Notes: a model not told the origin generated them from the letters alone. DNA of 64,000 bases from Vulcanimicrobiota bacterium (GCA_944322965.1 CALUQR010000002.1:307171-371170), one strand, 5' to 3'; positions 34,732-44,440 are shown, counted from the first letter of the stretch. A program made the numbers and translations.

Positions 34732-36546
34732 ATGAATTCCCTCATCCAGTATATTCTCTACACTTTAATCCTAGTTGCTTTAGCTTATCCCTTAGGCCTC
34801 TACATTCGCAAAGTAATGGACGGCCAGCCTACCTGGTTTACTAACCTTCTGCAGCCCGCGGAAGAGGCGTTCTATAAGATTATGGGGGTAGAACGCGAAG
34901 AACAGATGAATTGGAAGAAGTATCTGTGGGCCATCTTAGCCTTCTCCGGGGTGGGTTTTGTCTTCCTCTTCTTCTTACAACTCTTACAAGGTTACTTGCC
35001 CGCCAATCCCCAGGGTCTGCCTGGCGTCAGTTGGCACCTCTCCTTTAATACTACGGCCAGTTTCGTCTCCAATACTAACTGGCAATCTTATAATGGCGAA
35101 TCGACGCTCAGCTATCTCAGCCAGGCTTTAGGTTTGACGGTCCAGAACTTCGTCTCCGCCGCCACCGGTATCGCCGCCCTCTTCGCCTTTATTCGCGGCT
35201 TGCGCAGCGCCCAGACGGAGGCTTTAGGTAGCTTCTGGGTCGATATGACCCGCACCGTCCTCTATATCTTGCTCCCCTTAAACTTAATTATCGCCCTCAT
35301 GTTGGTAGGCGGGGGAGTCATCCAAAACCTCAAAGGGGCGGAGAGCGTCCCCTTAGTGGAGCCCATCGCCTTGAGCGCCCAAGGCGAGATCTTAGAAGGG
35401 GCCCACATCGATTTAGCTACTAAGACGGTGAGCTTGGAAGGCCAAGTAGTGCCCGGCGCCCAGATTATTACCGAGCAATTTGTACCCATGGGTCCGGCGG
35501 CTAGCCAAGTGGCTATCAAACAGTCGGGTACTAACGGGGGCGGCTTTATGGGGACTAACTCCGCCCACCCCTTGGAAAATCCCAATCCCTTCACCAACTT
35601 AGTGGAGATGATCTCCATCTTGCTCATCCCCGTCTCCCTCTGCTTTACCTTCGGCGAGGCGGTCAATAACCGCAAACAGGGTTGGGCTATCTTTAGCGCT
35701 ATGTTGATCCTCTACGCCATCTGCTTAATAGGCGTAGCTTATAGCGAACAGGCGGGTACCCCCCAATTAGCCCAAAAGGGCCAAGTCGACCTTTCCGCTA
35801 ACGAACAGGCGGGCGGCAATATGGAGGGCAAAGAGTCCCGCTTCGGTATCGCCACTTCCGCCACTTGGGCTACCTTCACGACCGCCGCCTCCAGCGGTTC
35901 GGTCAACTCTATGCACGATAGCTACACCCCCTTAGGCGGTATGATCCCCATGTTGGAGATGCAACTGGGCGAGGTCATCTTCGGGGGCGTCGGTTGCGGT
36001 CTGTACGGTATGTTGGGCTTTGCCATCTTGACCGTCTTTATCGCCGGTCTCATGGTGGGGCGCACCCCGGAATTCTTAGGTAAGAAGATCGAGCCCTACG
36101 AAATGAAGTGGTCGGTAGTCGTCTGCTTAGCTACCCCGGTAGCCATCTTAGTAGGCAGCGGTCTGGCGGCGGCGGTTCCCAGCGTCTTCGATAGCGTCTA
36201 CAATAGCGGCCCCCACGGCTTCTCGGAATTGCTCTACGCCTACACTTCGGCCGGCGGCAATAACGGTTCCGCCTTTGCCGGCTTCAACGCCAACACCCCC
36301 TTCACTAACGTCACCTTGGGTATCTCCATGCTCTTTGCGCGCTTCGTCCAGATGGGTGCCGCTCTGGCTATCGCCGGCAGCTTAGCCCGCAAGAAGAAGA
36401 TCGCCGTCACCGCAGGTACTCTCTCCACCACAGACGCCATGTTCGTCTTCCTCTTGGTCTCCATCGTCATCTTGCTGGGAGCGCTGAGCTTCTTCCCGGC
36501 TCTGGCCTTGGGTCCCTTGGCTGAGTACTTCACCTACATGATGTAA
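34732..36546 (+). CDS. kdpA: Potassium-transporting ATPase subunit A
   Basis: A 604-residue integral membrane protein, the K+-selective channel-like subunit of the Kdp P-type ATPase. Filter-type glycine motifs include GTNGGGF and SAGGNNGSAFAG, with about ten membrane spans. KdpA usually has about 557 residues; the extra length is mostly in the extracytoplasmic loop between about 205 and 255 (QNLKGAESVPL to FVPMGPAASQ). GTNGGGFMGTNSAHPLENP differs slightly from the common FNANSAHPFENP. It is coupled closely to kdpF and kdpB. Confidence 0.97.
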   Translation: MNSLIQYILYTLILVALAYPLGLYIRKVMDGQPTWFTNLLQPAEEAFYKIMGVEREEQMNWKKYLWAILAFSGVGFVFLFFLQLLQGYLPANPQGLPGVSWHLSFNTTASFVSNTNWQSYNGESTLSYLSQALGLTVQNFVSAATGIAALFAFIRGLRSAQTEALGSFWVDMTRTVLYILLPLNLIIALMLVGGGVIQNLKGAESVPLVEPIALSAQGEILEGAHIDLATKTVSLEGQVVPGAQIITEQFVPMGPAASQVAIKQSGTNGGGFMGTNSAHPLENPNPFTNLVEMISILLIPVSLCFTFGEAVNNRKQGWAIFSAMLILYAICLIGVAYSEQAGTPQLAQKGQVDLSANEQAGGNMEGKESRFGIATSATWATFTTAASSGSVNSMHDSYTPLGGMIPMLEMQLGEVIFGGVGCGLYGMLGFAILTVFIAGLMVGRTPEFLGKKIEPYEMKWSVVVCLATPVAILVGSGLAAAVPSVFDSVYNSGPHGFSELLYAYTSAGGNNGSAFAGFNANTPFTNVTLGISMLFARFVQMGAALAIAGSLARKKKIAVTAGTLSTTDAMFVFLLVSIVILLGALSFFPALALGPLAEYFTYMM

Positions 36547-36561
36547 GGAGGTCCCCCTACG

Positions 36562-38631
36562 ATGTCTACTAAGAAGAAGAGCGCCCTCTCCGATCGTCAG
36601 ATGGTGACTCGGGCCATTAAAGATTCTTTCCTCAAGCTAGATCCCAAGACTCAGGCTGAAAATCCGGTCATGCTCTTGGTCTATCTCTCCGCCATCCTGA
36701 CTACCATCTTGTGGATCGCCTCCCTCTTCGGGATCCAGGATGCGCCCAGCAATTACACCTTAGCTATCGCCATTATCTTGTGGTTCACTTCCATCTTCGC
36801 TAACTTCGCCGAAGCTATCGCCGAAGGGCGGGGTAAGGCCCAGGCCGACTCGCTGCGGGCCGCTAAAAAGGACGTCGAGGCCCACAAGATCCCCTCCGCC
36901 GACAAGAAGGAGGAGATCACCAAGATCTCTTCCGTCAACCTCAAAAAGGGCGACTTAGTCATCGTCAAAGCGGGCGAGCAGATCCCGGGCGACGGCGAGG
37001 TCGTAGAGGGCGCGGCTTCCGTCGATGAGAGCGCCATTACCGGCGAATCGGCCCCCGTCATTCGCGAGGCGGGCGGCGATCGCAGCGCGGTTACGGGCGG
37101 TACGACCGTCCTCTCCGACTGGATCGTAGTCCAGATTACGAGCGAAGCGGGCGAGAGCTTCTTAGATAAGATGATCGCCATGGTAGAGGGCGCGGCCCGC
37201 AAGAAGACCCCCAACGAGATCGCTTTACAGATCTTCTTGGTGGCGATGTCTATTATCTTCATCCTGGTTACCGTCTCGCTTTATACTTACTCCGACTTCT
37301 CGGCCCGTCTGGCCAACGTGGCTAACCCCACCTCCGTCACGACCTTAGTGGCCCTCTTAGTCTGTCTGGCCCCCACCACTATCGGCGCTTTACTCTCCGC
37401 CATCGGTATCGCCGGTATGAGCCGCTTAAACCAAGCTAACGTCTTAGCTATGAGCGGTAGGGCCATTGAAGCTGCGGGCGACGTCGACATCTTGATGTTA
37501 GATAAGACGGGGACTATCACCTTAGGTAACCGCCAGGCGGCCGCTTTCGTGCCCGTCGATGGCGCTAAGGAAGAGGAGTTGGCCGACGCCGCCCAGCTCT
37601 CTTCCTTAGCCGACGAGACCCCCGAGGGGCGCAGCGTAGTCATCTTGGCCAAAGAGCGCTTCAATATCCGCGGCCGCAGCTTATCCGATAAGAATATGAG
37701 CTTCATCCCCTTCACCGCCAAGACCCGCATGAGCGGCGTCGATTATGACGGTTGTGAGATCCGCAAGGGCGCCGCTGAGGCCATGCAACAGTACGTGGTG
37801 GCTTCGGGCCACGAGTACTCCGAAGAGTGCGATCGCGTCGTCCAAGATATCGCCAAGCAGGGCGGCACCCCCTTAGTAGTAGCTAAGAATGGGCGCGTTT
37901 TGGGCGTCATCCACCTCAAGGACATCATCAAACAGGGCGTCCAGGAGAAGTTCGCCGACCTGCGCAAGATGGGTATTAAGACCATCATGATTACGGGCGA
38001 CAACCCCATGACCGCGGCCGCCATCGCCGCCGAAGCGGGCGTAGACGACTTCTTAGCCGAAGCTACCCCCGAGGGTAAGTTGAAGATGATCCGCGACTTC
38101 CAAGCTAAGGGCCACTTAGTAGCGATGACGGGCGACGGCACTAACGACGCTCCGGCCCTGGCCCAAGCCGACGTAGCGGTAGCGATGAATACCGGCACCC
38201 AGGCCGCCAAAGAGGCGGGCAATATGGTCGACTTAGACTCTTCGCCCACTAAGCTCATCGACGTGGTGCGCATCGGTAAGCAGCTCTTGATGACCCGCGG
38301 CAGTCTGACCACCTTCTCCATCGCCAACGATGTGGCCAAGTACTTCGCCATCATCCCGGCCCTCTTTATGGGGCTCTATCCCGGTCTGGACGCTCTCAAT
38401 ATTATGGGGCTCCACTCCCCCCAGAGCGCGGTGCTCTCGGCCATTATCTATAACGCCTTGATCATTATCGCCCTCATCCCCTTAGCCCTCAAAGGGGTTA
38501 AGTATCGCGAGGTGCCGGCGGCCCAACTCTTAGCCAGCAACTTGCTCGTCTACGGGGTGGGCGGCCTCATCGCTCCCTTCATCTTCGTCAAATTGATCGA
38601 CGTGCTCTTAGTCGCCTGTAGATTGGCTTAA
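36562..38631 (+). CDS. kdpB: Potassium-transporting ATPase subunit B
   Basis: The 689-residue P-type ATPase catalytic subunit that drives K+ uptake. The phosphorylated Asp314 is in [13 protein letters not shown]; the actuator has [33 protein letters not shown] is the hinge motif. GGAGG lies about 10 bases before the ATG, 15 bases after kdpA. It acts in a KdpFABC complex at the inner membrane, normally induced at low K+. Confidence 0.98.
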   Translation: MSTKKKSALSDRQMVTRAIKDSFLKLDPKTQAENPVMLLVYLSAILTTILWIASLFGIQDAPSNYTLAIAIILWFTSIFANFAEAIAEGRGKAQADSLRAAKKDVEAHKIPSADKKEEITKISSVNLKKGDLVIVKAGEQIPGDGEVVEGAASVDESAITGESAPVIREAGGDRSAVTGGTTVLSDWIVVQITSEAGESFLDKMIAMVEGAARKKTPNEIALQIFLVAMSIIFILVTVSLYTYSDFSARLANVANPTSVTTLVALLVCLAPTTIGALLSAIGIAGMSRLNQANVLAMSGRAIEAAGDVDILMLDKTGTITLGNRQAAAFVPVDGAKEEELADAAQLSSLADETPEGRSVVILAKERFNIRGRSLSDKNMSFIPFTAKTRMSGVDYDGCEIRKGAAEAMQQYVVASGHEYSEECDRVVQDIAKQGGTPLVVAKNGRVLGVIHLKDIIKQGVQEKFADLRKMGIKTIMITGDNPMTAAAIAAEAGVDDFLAEATPEGKLKMIRDFQAKGHLVAMTGDGTNDAPALAQADVAVAMNTGTQAAKEAGNMVDLDSSPTKLIDVVRIGKQLLMTRGSLTTFSIANDVAKYFAIIPALFMGLYPGLDALNIMGLHSPQSAVLSAIIYNALIIIALIPLALKGVKYREVPAAQLLASNLLVYGVGGLIAPFIFVKLIDVLLVACRLA

Positions 38632-38643
38632 GGAGAGATAGTT

Positions 38644-39249
38644 ATGAAGACCTTTCGCAAAGTATTACCTAAAGCCACCATCATGTTTCTGCTCTTTACG
38701 GCTCTGTGCGGGATAATCTATACCGCCTTAGTCACCGGGCTAGCTCAACTTATCTTCCCTTATCAGGCCAATGGCAGCTTGATCGTTATAGACGGTAAGA
38801 AGCAAGGTTGCGCCCTTTTAGGCCAGCAATTTACCGATCCCAGCCACCTCTGGGGGAGGATCGTCAATTTAGACGTCACGACCTACAAAGACCGCCAAGG
38901 TCGGACCTTAGTCTACGCCGCTCCCTCCAACTTGAGCCCGGCCAGCCCGGAGTTTGAGAAATTGGTAGCTGAGCGCGTAGCTAAGATTAGGGCCAGCCAC
39001 CCGGAGAAGGAAGCCTTCCCCATTCCGGTAGACCTGGTGACCTGCTCGGGCTCTAGCTTAGATCCGGGCATCTCCCCGGCGGCGGCCGAGTTCCAGGTGA
39101 CCCGCATCGCCCGAGCGCGCTCTATCTCCGAAGAGGAGGTGCGCCAAGTTATCGCCCGCTGCACTACGGGCCGCTTCTTGGGCCTTCTGGGCGAGCCTAC
39201 GGTCAACGTCTTAGAGGTGAATCTCATCTTAGACGGCAAGCTGCGTTAA
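38644..39249 (+). CDS. kdpC: Potassium-transporting ATPase subunit C
   Basis: 201 residues with a single N-terminal membrane span (about 12-34) and a periplasmic domain with LLGQQFTDPSHLWGR and ASGSSLDPGISPAAA-like residues (here CSGSSLDPGISPAAAEFQV), typical of KdpC, the assembly chaperone-like subunit of the pump. It is the last gene of the operon. No KdpD sensor or KdpE regulator follows. Confidence 0.96.
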   Translation: MKTFRKVLPKATIMFLLFTALCGIIYTALVTGLAQLIFPYQANGSLIVIDGKKQGCALLGQQFTDPSHLWGRIVNLDVTTYKDRQGRTLVYAAPSNLSPASPEFEKLVAERVAKIRASHPEKEAFPIPVDLVTCSGSSLDPGISPAAAEFQVTRIARARSISEEEVRQVIARCTTGRFLGLLGEPTVNVLEVNLILDGKLR

Positions 39250-39264
39250 GTAGCTCCGAGCCTA

Positions 39265-39306
39265 AAATAAATCCGCCCCCCGCCTAGGCGGGGGGCGGAT
39301 TTATTT
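39265..39306. terminator. Bidirectional intrinsic terminator between kdpC and nspC
   Basis: A perfect 42-base palindrome centred at 39285/39286 (AAATAAATCCGCCCCCCGCC and its complement). GC core with A/T arms on both sides means it can stop transcription from kdp and from the convergent polyamine operon. Confidence 0.88.
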
Positions 39307-39355
39307 ATACTGGGGGAGATAATACTGAGGGAAAGGTTTTAACCCTAAGGGGCGT

Positions 39356-40558
39356 TTACCCTAAGCGCCCTTTAAAGTCCTCATAGCCAAAGCTCTTTAA
39401 GGTCTGCAATTGGCCGTCGCGGCGCAAGAGGATAATAGAGGGGAGGGGCATCCCGTTAAAGGTATTATTCTTACAAGTCGTATAGATGGCCATATCCCCA
39501 AAGATTAAGGGCTGGCCCACCTTTAAGGGGCGCTCGAAGCTATAGTCGCCTATAATATCGCCCGCTAAGCAGGTAGGGCCGCCTAAGCGGTAAGTATACG
39601 CCTTCTCTTGGGCTTCTCCCGCAGCGTAAAGGGGCGGGCGGTAGGGCATCTCTAAGACGTCGGGCATATGGCAGGCCGCAGAGGCGTCTAAAATAGCGTT
39701 ATGGACGGAGCCGTTGCGGGTTAGATCTAAGACCCTAGTTACTAAGTAGCCGGCCTCTAAGGCCCAGGCTTCGCCCGGCTCTAAGTAGATAGTTAAAGCG
39801 GGATAGCGCTCCTTTAAACCTTCTAAGATCCTCTCTAAGCGGGGCAGATCGTAATTGAGGCGGGTAATATGGTGGCCGCCGCCCAAATTGAGCCAGCGCA
39901 AAGAGGGCAAGAAGGGGCCGAATTTCTCTAAAAAGGCCGCCAAGGTGCGCTCTAAGTCGGGGGAATCTTGCTCGCAGAGGGTGTGGAAGTGGAAGCCCTC
40001 CAAAAGGGGCAGGAGCTCTGGGCCCCCTTCCGCCTCCCAGCTAGCTAAGGTCACCCCCAGGCGGCTACCCTCTCCGCAGGGGTCGTAGATAGCGTAACCC
40101 TCCTGGGTAGAAAATTCGGGATTTAAGCGCAAGCCTAAGCTCTTACCGGCCTCTTTAGCTAAAGGACCCCAGCGGCGCAGCTGGTTTAAGGAGTTAAAGA
40201 CGATATGGTCGGCGTAATTGAGGAGTTCCCCCATCTCCTCTTCCCGGTAAGCGGCGCAAAAGACGTGGACCTCTTTGCCGGGCATCTCCTCGCTCCCCAG
40301 GCGGGCCTCAAAGAGGCCGCTAGCCTCCGTTCCCGCCAGATAGGGGGCTAAGAGGGGGTAGAGCCCAAAGTTAGCAAAGGCCTTTTGGGCTAAGAGGATC
40401 TGGCAGCCCGTGCGCTCCTGCAGCCCCGCTAGGAGCTCTCCATTTTCCACCAGTCGCCTCTCATCTAAGAGATAACAGGGGGTAGGCAAGTTCTCTAAGA
40501 GGGCGGGCAGCTGATGGTAGCTTAAGCCGCGGAAGGGGGGGCGCAAATCGGGCTGCAT
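39356..40558 (-). CDS. nspC: Carboxynorspermidine/carboxyspermidine decarboxylase
   Basis: A 400-residue PLP enzyme of the alanine-racemase fold. Lys59 in LLAQKAFANFG is the PLP Schiff-base residue; FHTLCEQ, LNLGGGHHIT and LEPGEAW are NspC motifs, and the C-terminal GDMAIYTTCKNNTFNG completes the dimer active site. It decarboxylates carboxyspermidine to spermidine (or the nor-form). It starts about 8 bases after the carboxyspermidine dehydrogenase gene, so it is the last gene of a three-gene polyamine operon. Confidence 0.96.
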   Translation of the reverse strand: MQPDLRPPFRGLSYHQLPALLENLPTPCYLLDERRLVENGELLAGLQERTGCQILLAQKAFANFGLYPLLAPYLAGTEASGLFEARLGSEEMPGKEVHVFCAAYREEEMGELLNYADHIVFNSLNQLRRWGPLAKEAGKSLGLRLNPEFSTQEGYAIYDPCGEGSRLGVTLASWEAEGGPELLPLLEGFHFHTLCEQDSPDLERTLAAFLEKFGPFLPSLRWLNLGGGHHITRLNYDLPRLERILEGLKERYPALTIYLEPGEAWALEAGYLVTRVLDLTRNGSVHNAILDASAACHMPDVLEMPYRPPLYAAGEAQEKAYTYRLGGPTCLAGDIIGDYSFERPLKVGQPLIFGDMAIYTTCKNNTFNGMPLPSIILLRRDGQLQTLKSFGYEDFKGRLG

Positions 40559-40565
40559 GGGGACC

Positions 40566-41825
40566 TCAATCGACCAGTTGGGGGGTAGTAGACTCGCGGT
40601 GGGGGAGTCCGTACTTAGAGAGGGTCTCTAAGAAGGGATCGGGATCGAACTCTTCTACGGTATGGACCCCTTTGAGCCGCCATTTGCCGGTCAGGAACAT
40701 GAGAGCGCCGCACATGGCCGGGACGCCCGTAGTGTAGGAGACGGCCTGGGAGCCTACTTCGTGGTAGCACTCTTGGTGATCGCAGATATTGTAAATATAG
40801 TAAGTCTTGGGCTTGCCATCCTTAGTTCCGGTAAAGATACAGCCGATATTAGTCTTACCTACGGTGCGCGGGCCTAAGCTGGCCGGATCGGGCAATAAGC
40901 TCTTTAAGAACTGGAGGGGCACGATGCGTTGACCGTTAAACTCCACCGGGGCCGTAGAGAGCAGACCGCAGTTCTGTAAACATTTCATGTGGGTCAAATA
41001 GCTCTGGCCGAAGGTCATAAAGAAGCGAATGCGCTTGACGCCCGGGATGTGCTTAGCCAAGGACTCGATCTCTTCGTGGTGCAAGAGGTACATATCGCGC
41101 AGGCCCACCTGGTCGAAGTCGTACTGGCGCTTAATAGACATGGGCGGGATCTCTACCCAGCGCCCCTCTTCCCAGTAACTGCCGGGGGCGGAGACTTCGC
41201 GCAAGTTGATTTCTGAATTGAAGTTGGTGGCGAAGGGATGGCCGTGGTCGCCGCCATTACAATCTAAGATGTCGATAGTGTCGATAGTATCGAACTCGTG
41301 CTTAGCGGCGTAGGCGCAATAAGCTTGGCTGACCCCGGGATCGAAGCCGCAACCTAAGATAGCGGTCAAGCCCGCCTCTTTAAATTTCTCTTGGTAGGCT
41401 AACTGCCACGAATAATCGAAGTGGGCGGAGAAGCCCTCTTCGTGGCAGCGCTTCTCGTAGATGGCGCGCCAGGCGGGATTATTCGTATCCTCAGGCTCGT
41501 AGTTGGCCGTATCTAAGTAGCTCACCTTACAGGCTAAGCAGGCCTCCATGATCGTCAAATCTTGGTAGGGCAGGGCTAAATTCATCACCAGATCGGGCTT
41601 ATAGGCTTCGATCAGCCGCTTAACTTCCGTTACCTTGTCGGCATCGACTTGGGCGGTCGTGATCTTGGTCTGGGTCGTGGGGGCCAACTTGGCCGCCAAA
41701 GCGTCGCACTTAGAACGGGTGCGGCTGGCGATACAGATGTCGGTAAAGACTTCGCTTACCTGACAACATTTGTGGATAGCTACCGAGGCTACCCCACCAC
41801 AGCCGATGATCAACACTCTGCTCAT
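40566..41825 (-). CDS. Carboxynorspermidine/carboxyspermidine synthase (saccharopine dehydrogenase family)
   Basis: 419 residues with an N-terminal Rossmann fold (VLIIGCGGVASVAIHKC) and the family's GCGFDPGVSQAYCAYAA and CNGGDHGHPFATNFN segments. CANSDH condenses aspartate semialdehyde with putrescine (or diaminopropane) using NADPH to give carboxyspermidine. It lies between speB and nspC with 7-base gaps, which fixes the pathway: agmatine to putrescine to carboxyspermidine to spermidine. Confidence 0.95.
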   Translation of the reverse strand: MSRVLIIGCGGVASVAIHKCCQVSEVFTDICIASRTRSKCDALAAKLAPTTQTKITTAQVDADKVTEVKRLIEAYKPDLVMNLALPYQDLTIMEACLACKVSYLDTANYEPEDTNNPAWRAIYEKRCHEEGFSAHFDYSWQLAYQEKFKEAGLTAILGCGFDPGVSQAYCAYAAKHEFDTIDTIDILDCNGGDHGHPFATNFNSEINLREVSAPGSYWEEGRWVEIPPMSIKRQYDFDQVGLRDMYLLHHEEIESLAKHIPGVKRIRFFMTFGQSYLTHMKCLQNCGLLSTAPVEFNGQRIVPLQFLKSLLPDPASLGPRTVGKTNIGCIFTGTKDGKPKTYYIYNICDHQECYHEVGSQAVSYTTGVPAMCGALMFLTGKWRLKGVHTVEEFDPDPFLETLSKYGLPHRESTTPQLVD

Positions 41826-41832
41826 TACTCAG

Positions 41833-42714
41833 TTACTCCTTTGAGGATTTAGGGTTTCCGTCTACTAAGGCCAAGATCAACTCTCTGACTACTTTACAGG
41901 CCAGAGCGGTCGACGCGCCGGAGGGATCTAAAAGGGGGGCCAATTCGTTGACGTCAGCTCCGACTACCTTAGTCTGAGATACGGCCAGGATGGCCTCCAA
42001 CAGTTGGGCGAAACTGACCCCCCCAGCTTCGGGCGTGCCGGTACCGGGGAAGGCAGCGGGGTCTAGGCAGTCTAAATCGAGGGTGAAGTAGACTGGGGTC
42101 TGGGAGGCGCGCAAGCGCGCCACGGTCTCATCTAGACCGGCAAAAGAAAACTTGTGTAAATGCGTATGGCGGGCGGCAAATTGGAACTCGGCCCGCTCCC
42201 CCGAGCGGATGGCAAACTGGTGGATACGCCCCGGCCCTAAGAGCTCAAAGCAACGGCGCAGGACGCAAGCGTGGCTCAACTTAGTCCCCAAATAATCGTC
42301 GCGCAGATCGGTATGGGCGTCAAAATGGATAATCTCTAATTGGGGATAGCGCGCGTAGACCGCTTCCACCGCCCCCAAAGTCACCAGATGTTCGCCCCCC
42401 AAAAGGAGGGGGAATTTGCCCTCCTCTAAGAGCAACTGGGTGCGTTGGCGGATAGTCTCTAAAGCTCGGGCGCTATCCCCAAAGGGGAGCTCTAAATCGC
42501 CAGCGTCAAAGATATCATAATCGCTTAAGTCGCGATCCTGGTAGGGGCTATAAGTCTCTAAGCCAAAACTCTCATGGCGCATAGCGGCCGGACCGAAACG
42601 GGCGCCGGGGCGGAAACTAGTGGTAGAGTCGAAGGGCGCGCCCCACAATACCAACTGGGCCGAAGCGTAGTCGCTCTCACAGCCTATAAAAGTCTCTATA
42701 TTGGGGGCCAACAT
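41833..42714 (-). CDS. speB: Agmatinase (ureohydrolase family)
   Basis: 293 residues of the arginase/agmatinase family. The dimanganese ligands lie in LLGGEHLVT, IIHFDAHTDLRDDY and FTLDLDCLDPAAFPGTGTP. Agmatinase hydrolyses agmatine to putrescine and urea, feeding the two downstream enzymes. The biosynthetic arginine decarboxylase that would make agmatine is not in the window. The AAGAGG ribosome site lies in the 3' arm of a 10-bp hairpin (42724-42753), suggesting translational control. Confidence 0.93.
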   Translation of the reverse strand: MLAPNIETFIGCESDYASAQLVLWGAPFDSTTSFRPGARFGPAAMRHESFGLETYSPYQDRDLSDYDIFDAGDLELPFGDSARALETIRQRTQLLLEEGKFPLLLGGEHLVTLGAVEAVYARYPQLEIIHFDAHTDLRDDYLGTKLSHACVLRRCFELLGPGRIHQFAIRSGERAEFQFAARHTHLHKFSFAGLDETVARLRASQTPVYFTLDLDCLDPAAFPGTGTPEAGGVSFAQLLEAILAVSQTKVVGADVNELAPLLDPSGASTALACKVVRELILALVDGNPKSSKE

Positions 42715-42723
42715 CTCCAGCTA

Positions 42724-42753
42724 CCTCTTCTTTAGCTCTCAAAAAAGAAGAGG
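42724..42753 (-). promoter_or_regulatory. Hairpin sequestering the speB ribosome-binding site
   Basis: On the minus strand CCTCTTCTTT pairs perfectly with AAAGAAGAGG around a 10-base loop; the latter arm contains the AAGAGG Shine-Dalgarno 9 bases before the speB ATG. An AGAGGC farther upstream (42787-42782) can pair with the GCCTCT of the 5' arm, which would free the site. A second GGAG directly abuts the ATG and is badly spaced. Confidence 0.6.
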
Positions 42754-42974
42754 CCGCCCGCTCTTGCGCTGGCCGCCTTGTGCCTCTAAAGCCCAGTTCC
42801 CCCTTAAGGGGAGAGGGCTAGGGGAGAGTAAATCCCCAGAGATGGAACCTGTCAGAGTCTATATAGCAATCATTACTTTTACTACTCTTATTGACCGTTT
42901 CACAAGTCAGCGCCCGGCGCTCTTCGGTTTTGAGAAACCAACTTATAAAATTTGAGCTCTTAACTCAATCAATA
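42754..42974 (-). promoter_or_regulatory. Leader segment between the structured domain and the speB hairpin
   Basis: There is no credible gene. Palindromes include CCCCTTAAGGGG (42800-42811) and a GGTTT/AAACC hairpin (42926-42939). No confident promoter is seen; the transcript start of the polyamine operon is probably upstream of 43090. Confidence 0.4.
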
Positions 42975-43090
42975 AGGCAACTCGCGCTGCCAATCGGCAG
43001 TGGACCCGGCTGTCCGTATGGCCTTAACTCCCGCAAGAGTGGTCCTAATAATTGCTCCGGAAGACCCTGTACATCTTCCAAAAGTTGCCT
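42975..43090 (-). ncRNA. Candidate structured RNA domain in the polyamine-operon leader
   Basis: AGGCAACT (42975-42982) and AGTTGCCT (43083-43090) close a 116-base domain. Inside are a 7-bp hairpin (CTGCC/GGCAG at 42987-42991 and 42996-43000, plus two pairs), GGACC/GGTCC (43002-43006 and 43041-43045) enclosing an ACTC/GAGT hairpin, and a 6-bp hairpin GGAAGA/TCTTCC (43059-43064 and 43074-43079). It matches no riboswitch I can recall (TPP, SAM, FMN, cobalamin, ykkC, GEMM). The strand is chosen because only the minus-strand gene speB lies downstream. Confidence 0.4.
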
Positions 43091-43149
43091 ACTCTTTATC
43101 ATAAAATTGCAGAAAAGTCAATGGAGCGGCCCCCGCCCTCTAGAGTCCG

Positions 43150-44256
43150 CTAGATAGCTAAGAGCGCCGCCAAAAAGAGCAGGTTAAAGATGGTAAACGT
43201 GATTAAATAGCTCTTTTTCAATTGGGGATAAGAAGTTATGAGCTGCTTATAGGAGATGAGACTGGCCATAGAGGCGATTAAAGTCCCCAAGCCCCCTAAA
43301 TTGGTACCAATAATGAGCTCGCGCACGTCGCCCGTATAATTAGCTAAGAGCATAGCCGCCGGGACGTTGCTAATAATCTGACTGGTCCAGACGCAGACTA
43401 AGCGCTCGTGGTTGGAGAGGAGCTCCATAATAAAGCTCTTGAGGGAGTCCAGGTGGTTTAAGTTGCCCACGAAGATAAAGAAGAAGACGAAGGTCAAGAG
43501 TAAGGAGTAGTCGATGCGGGTCAAAAGGCTGCGGTTGCGCCAGAAGATAGCTCCCGAGACTAAGAGCAAGAGGAGGGTGTAGGGCAAGAAGCCGGCCACC
43601 GTCAGAAGGCAGAGGCCAAAGAGGAGGGCGTAAAAGATAATGAGGCGCCTATTGCGCAATTTCAAATTTTGGGGTTGGATGGCGATAGGGGCCGGGCGGT
43701 AGGCCAGGTAGATGGCGCCCCCTAAGAGCAGGGCGGAGAGTAAGGTGTAGGGGGCCATGAGGCGCAGGAATTCTAAGAGGTTGAGGTTGGAGATAGAGTA
43801 GAGGTAGAGGTTCTGGGGGTTGCCGATGGGGGTAAACATACTGCCCAGATTGCCCGCTAAGGTCATGAGGGTGATGGTCAGGCAGATATTGGCCGTCAGC
43901 CCCGCCATCTTGAGGATCATTATGGCGAAGGGGACGAAGGTAATGAGCGCCACGTCGTTAGTAATAAACATGCTGCTCAAAAAACAGAGGAAGACTAAAG
44001 TGGCGATAATACCGCGGTCGGTATTGACCTTAGAGAGGACCAAGGCGCCCAGATATTGGAAGACCCTCTGCTCGCGCAGCCCTTCGACGACTAACATCAG
44101 GCAAAAGAGGAGGCTCAGAGTATAGAAGTCGATATACTTAAAATAACCCGCGTTGGGCGGGGCGATGAGACAGGAGGCGCAGGCCAAGATTAAGGCCACG
44201 CTTAAAACTACATCCCCGCGCAAAAAGTTACCCAGTTTGCGAACCGCTACCGCCAT
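43150..44256 (-). CDS. Ion-transporter superfamily permease (ArsB/NhaD/SLC13-like)
   Basis: A 368-residue, very hydrophobic protein with about ten membrane spans. SSMFITNDVALITFVPFAI and GNLGSMFTPIGNPQNLYLY are hallmark stretches of the ArsB/NhaD and CitM-like ion transporters, the second being the substrate-site hairpin. The substrate (Na+, arsenite, dicarboxylate) cannot be told. It is transcribed away from the lipoprotein gene and its stop faces the polyamine leader. Confidence 0.85.
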   Translation of the reverse strand: MAVAVRKLGNFLRGDVVLSVALILACASCLIAPPNAGYFKYIDFYTLSLLFCLMLVVEGLREQRVFQYLGALVLSKVNTDRGIIATLVFLCFLSSMFITNDVALITFVPFAIMILKMAGLTANICLTITLMTLAGNLGSMFTPIGNPQNLYLYSISNLNLLEFLRLMAPYTLLSALLLGGAIYLAYRPAPIAIQPQNLKLRNRRLIIFYALLFGLCLLTVAGFLPYTLLLLLVSGAIFWRNRSLLTRIDYSLLLTFVFFFIFVGNLNHLDSLKSFIMELLSNHERLVCVWTSQIISNVPAAMLLANYTGDVRELIIGTNLGGLGTLIASMASLISYKQLITSYPQLKKSYLITFTIFNLLFLAALLAI

Positions 44257-44440
44257 AATAAAGCTCTACTCCCCGCGCTCTAGCCCCTACCTCCCTCTAC
44301 CTTTAGAGGGCCCAGCTAAGCTTCTATCTTCCTTATTGCTGGCTAGATTTTAGCTCTTTAGATTGTCAAAACAAGCTCTAAATGTAAACTTTAGCCCAAT
44401 TGAGCGGGGAAAAGGGAGCTACTCAGCTAAATCGACCCTC
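44257..44440. other. Divergent intergenic region
   Basis: Holds a hairpin CCCTCTA/TAGAGGG near 44291-44310 and A/T-rich stretches that could carry divergent promoters. No gene recognised. Confidence 0.4.

Noticed and set aside
37743..38354. 203-codon open frame antisense to kdpB
   Set aside because: It mirrors the strongly biased codons of kdpB and has no ribosome site or family resemblance.
42701..43157. Two small plus-strand frames in the polyamine leader
   Set aside because: No ribosome sites, poor codon use and no recognisable sequence; the region is better explained by RNA structure.
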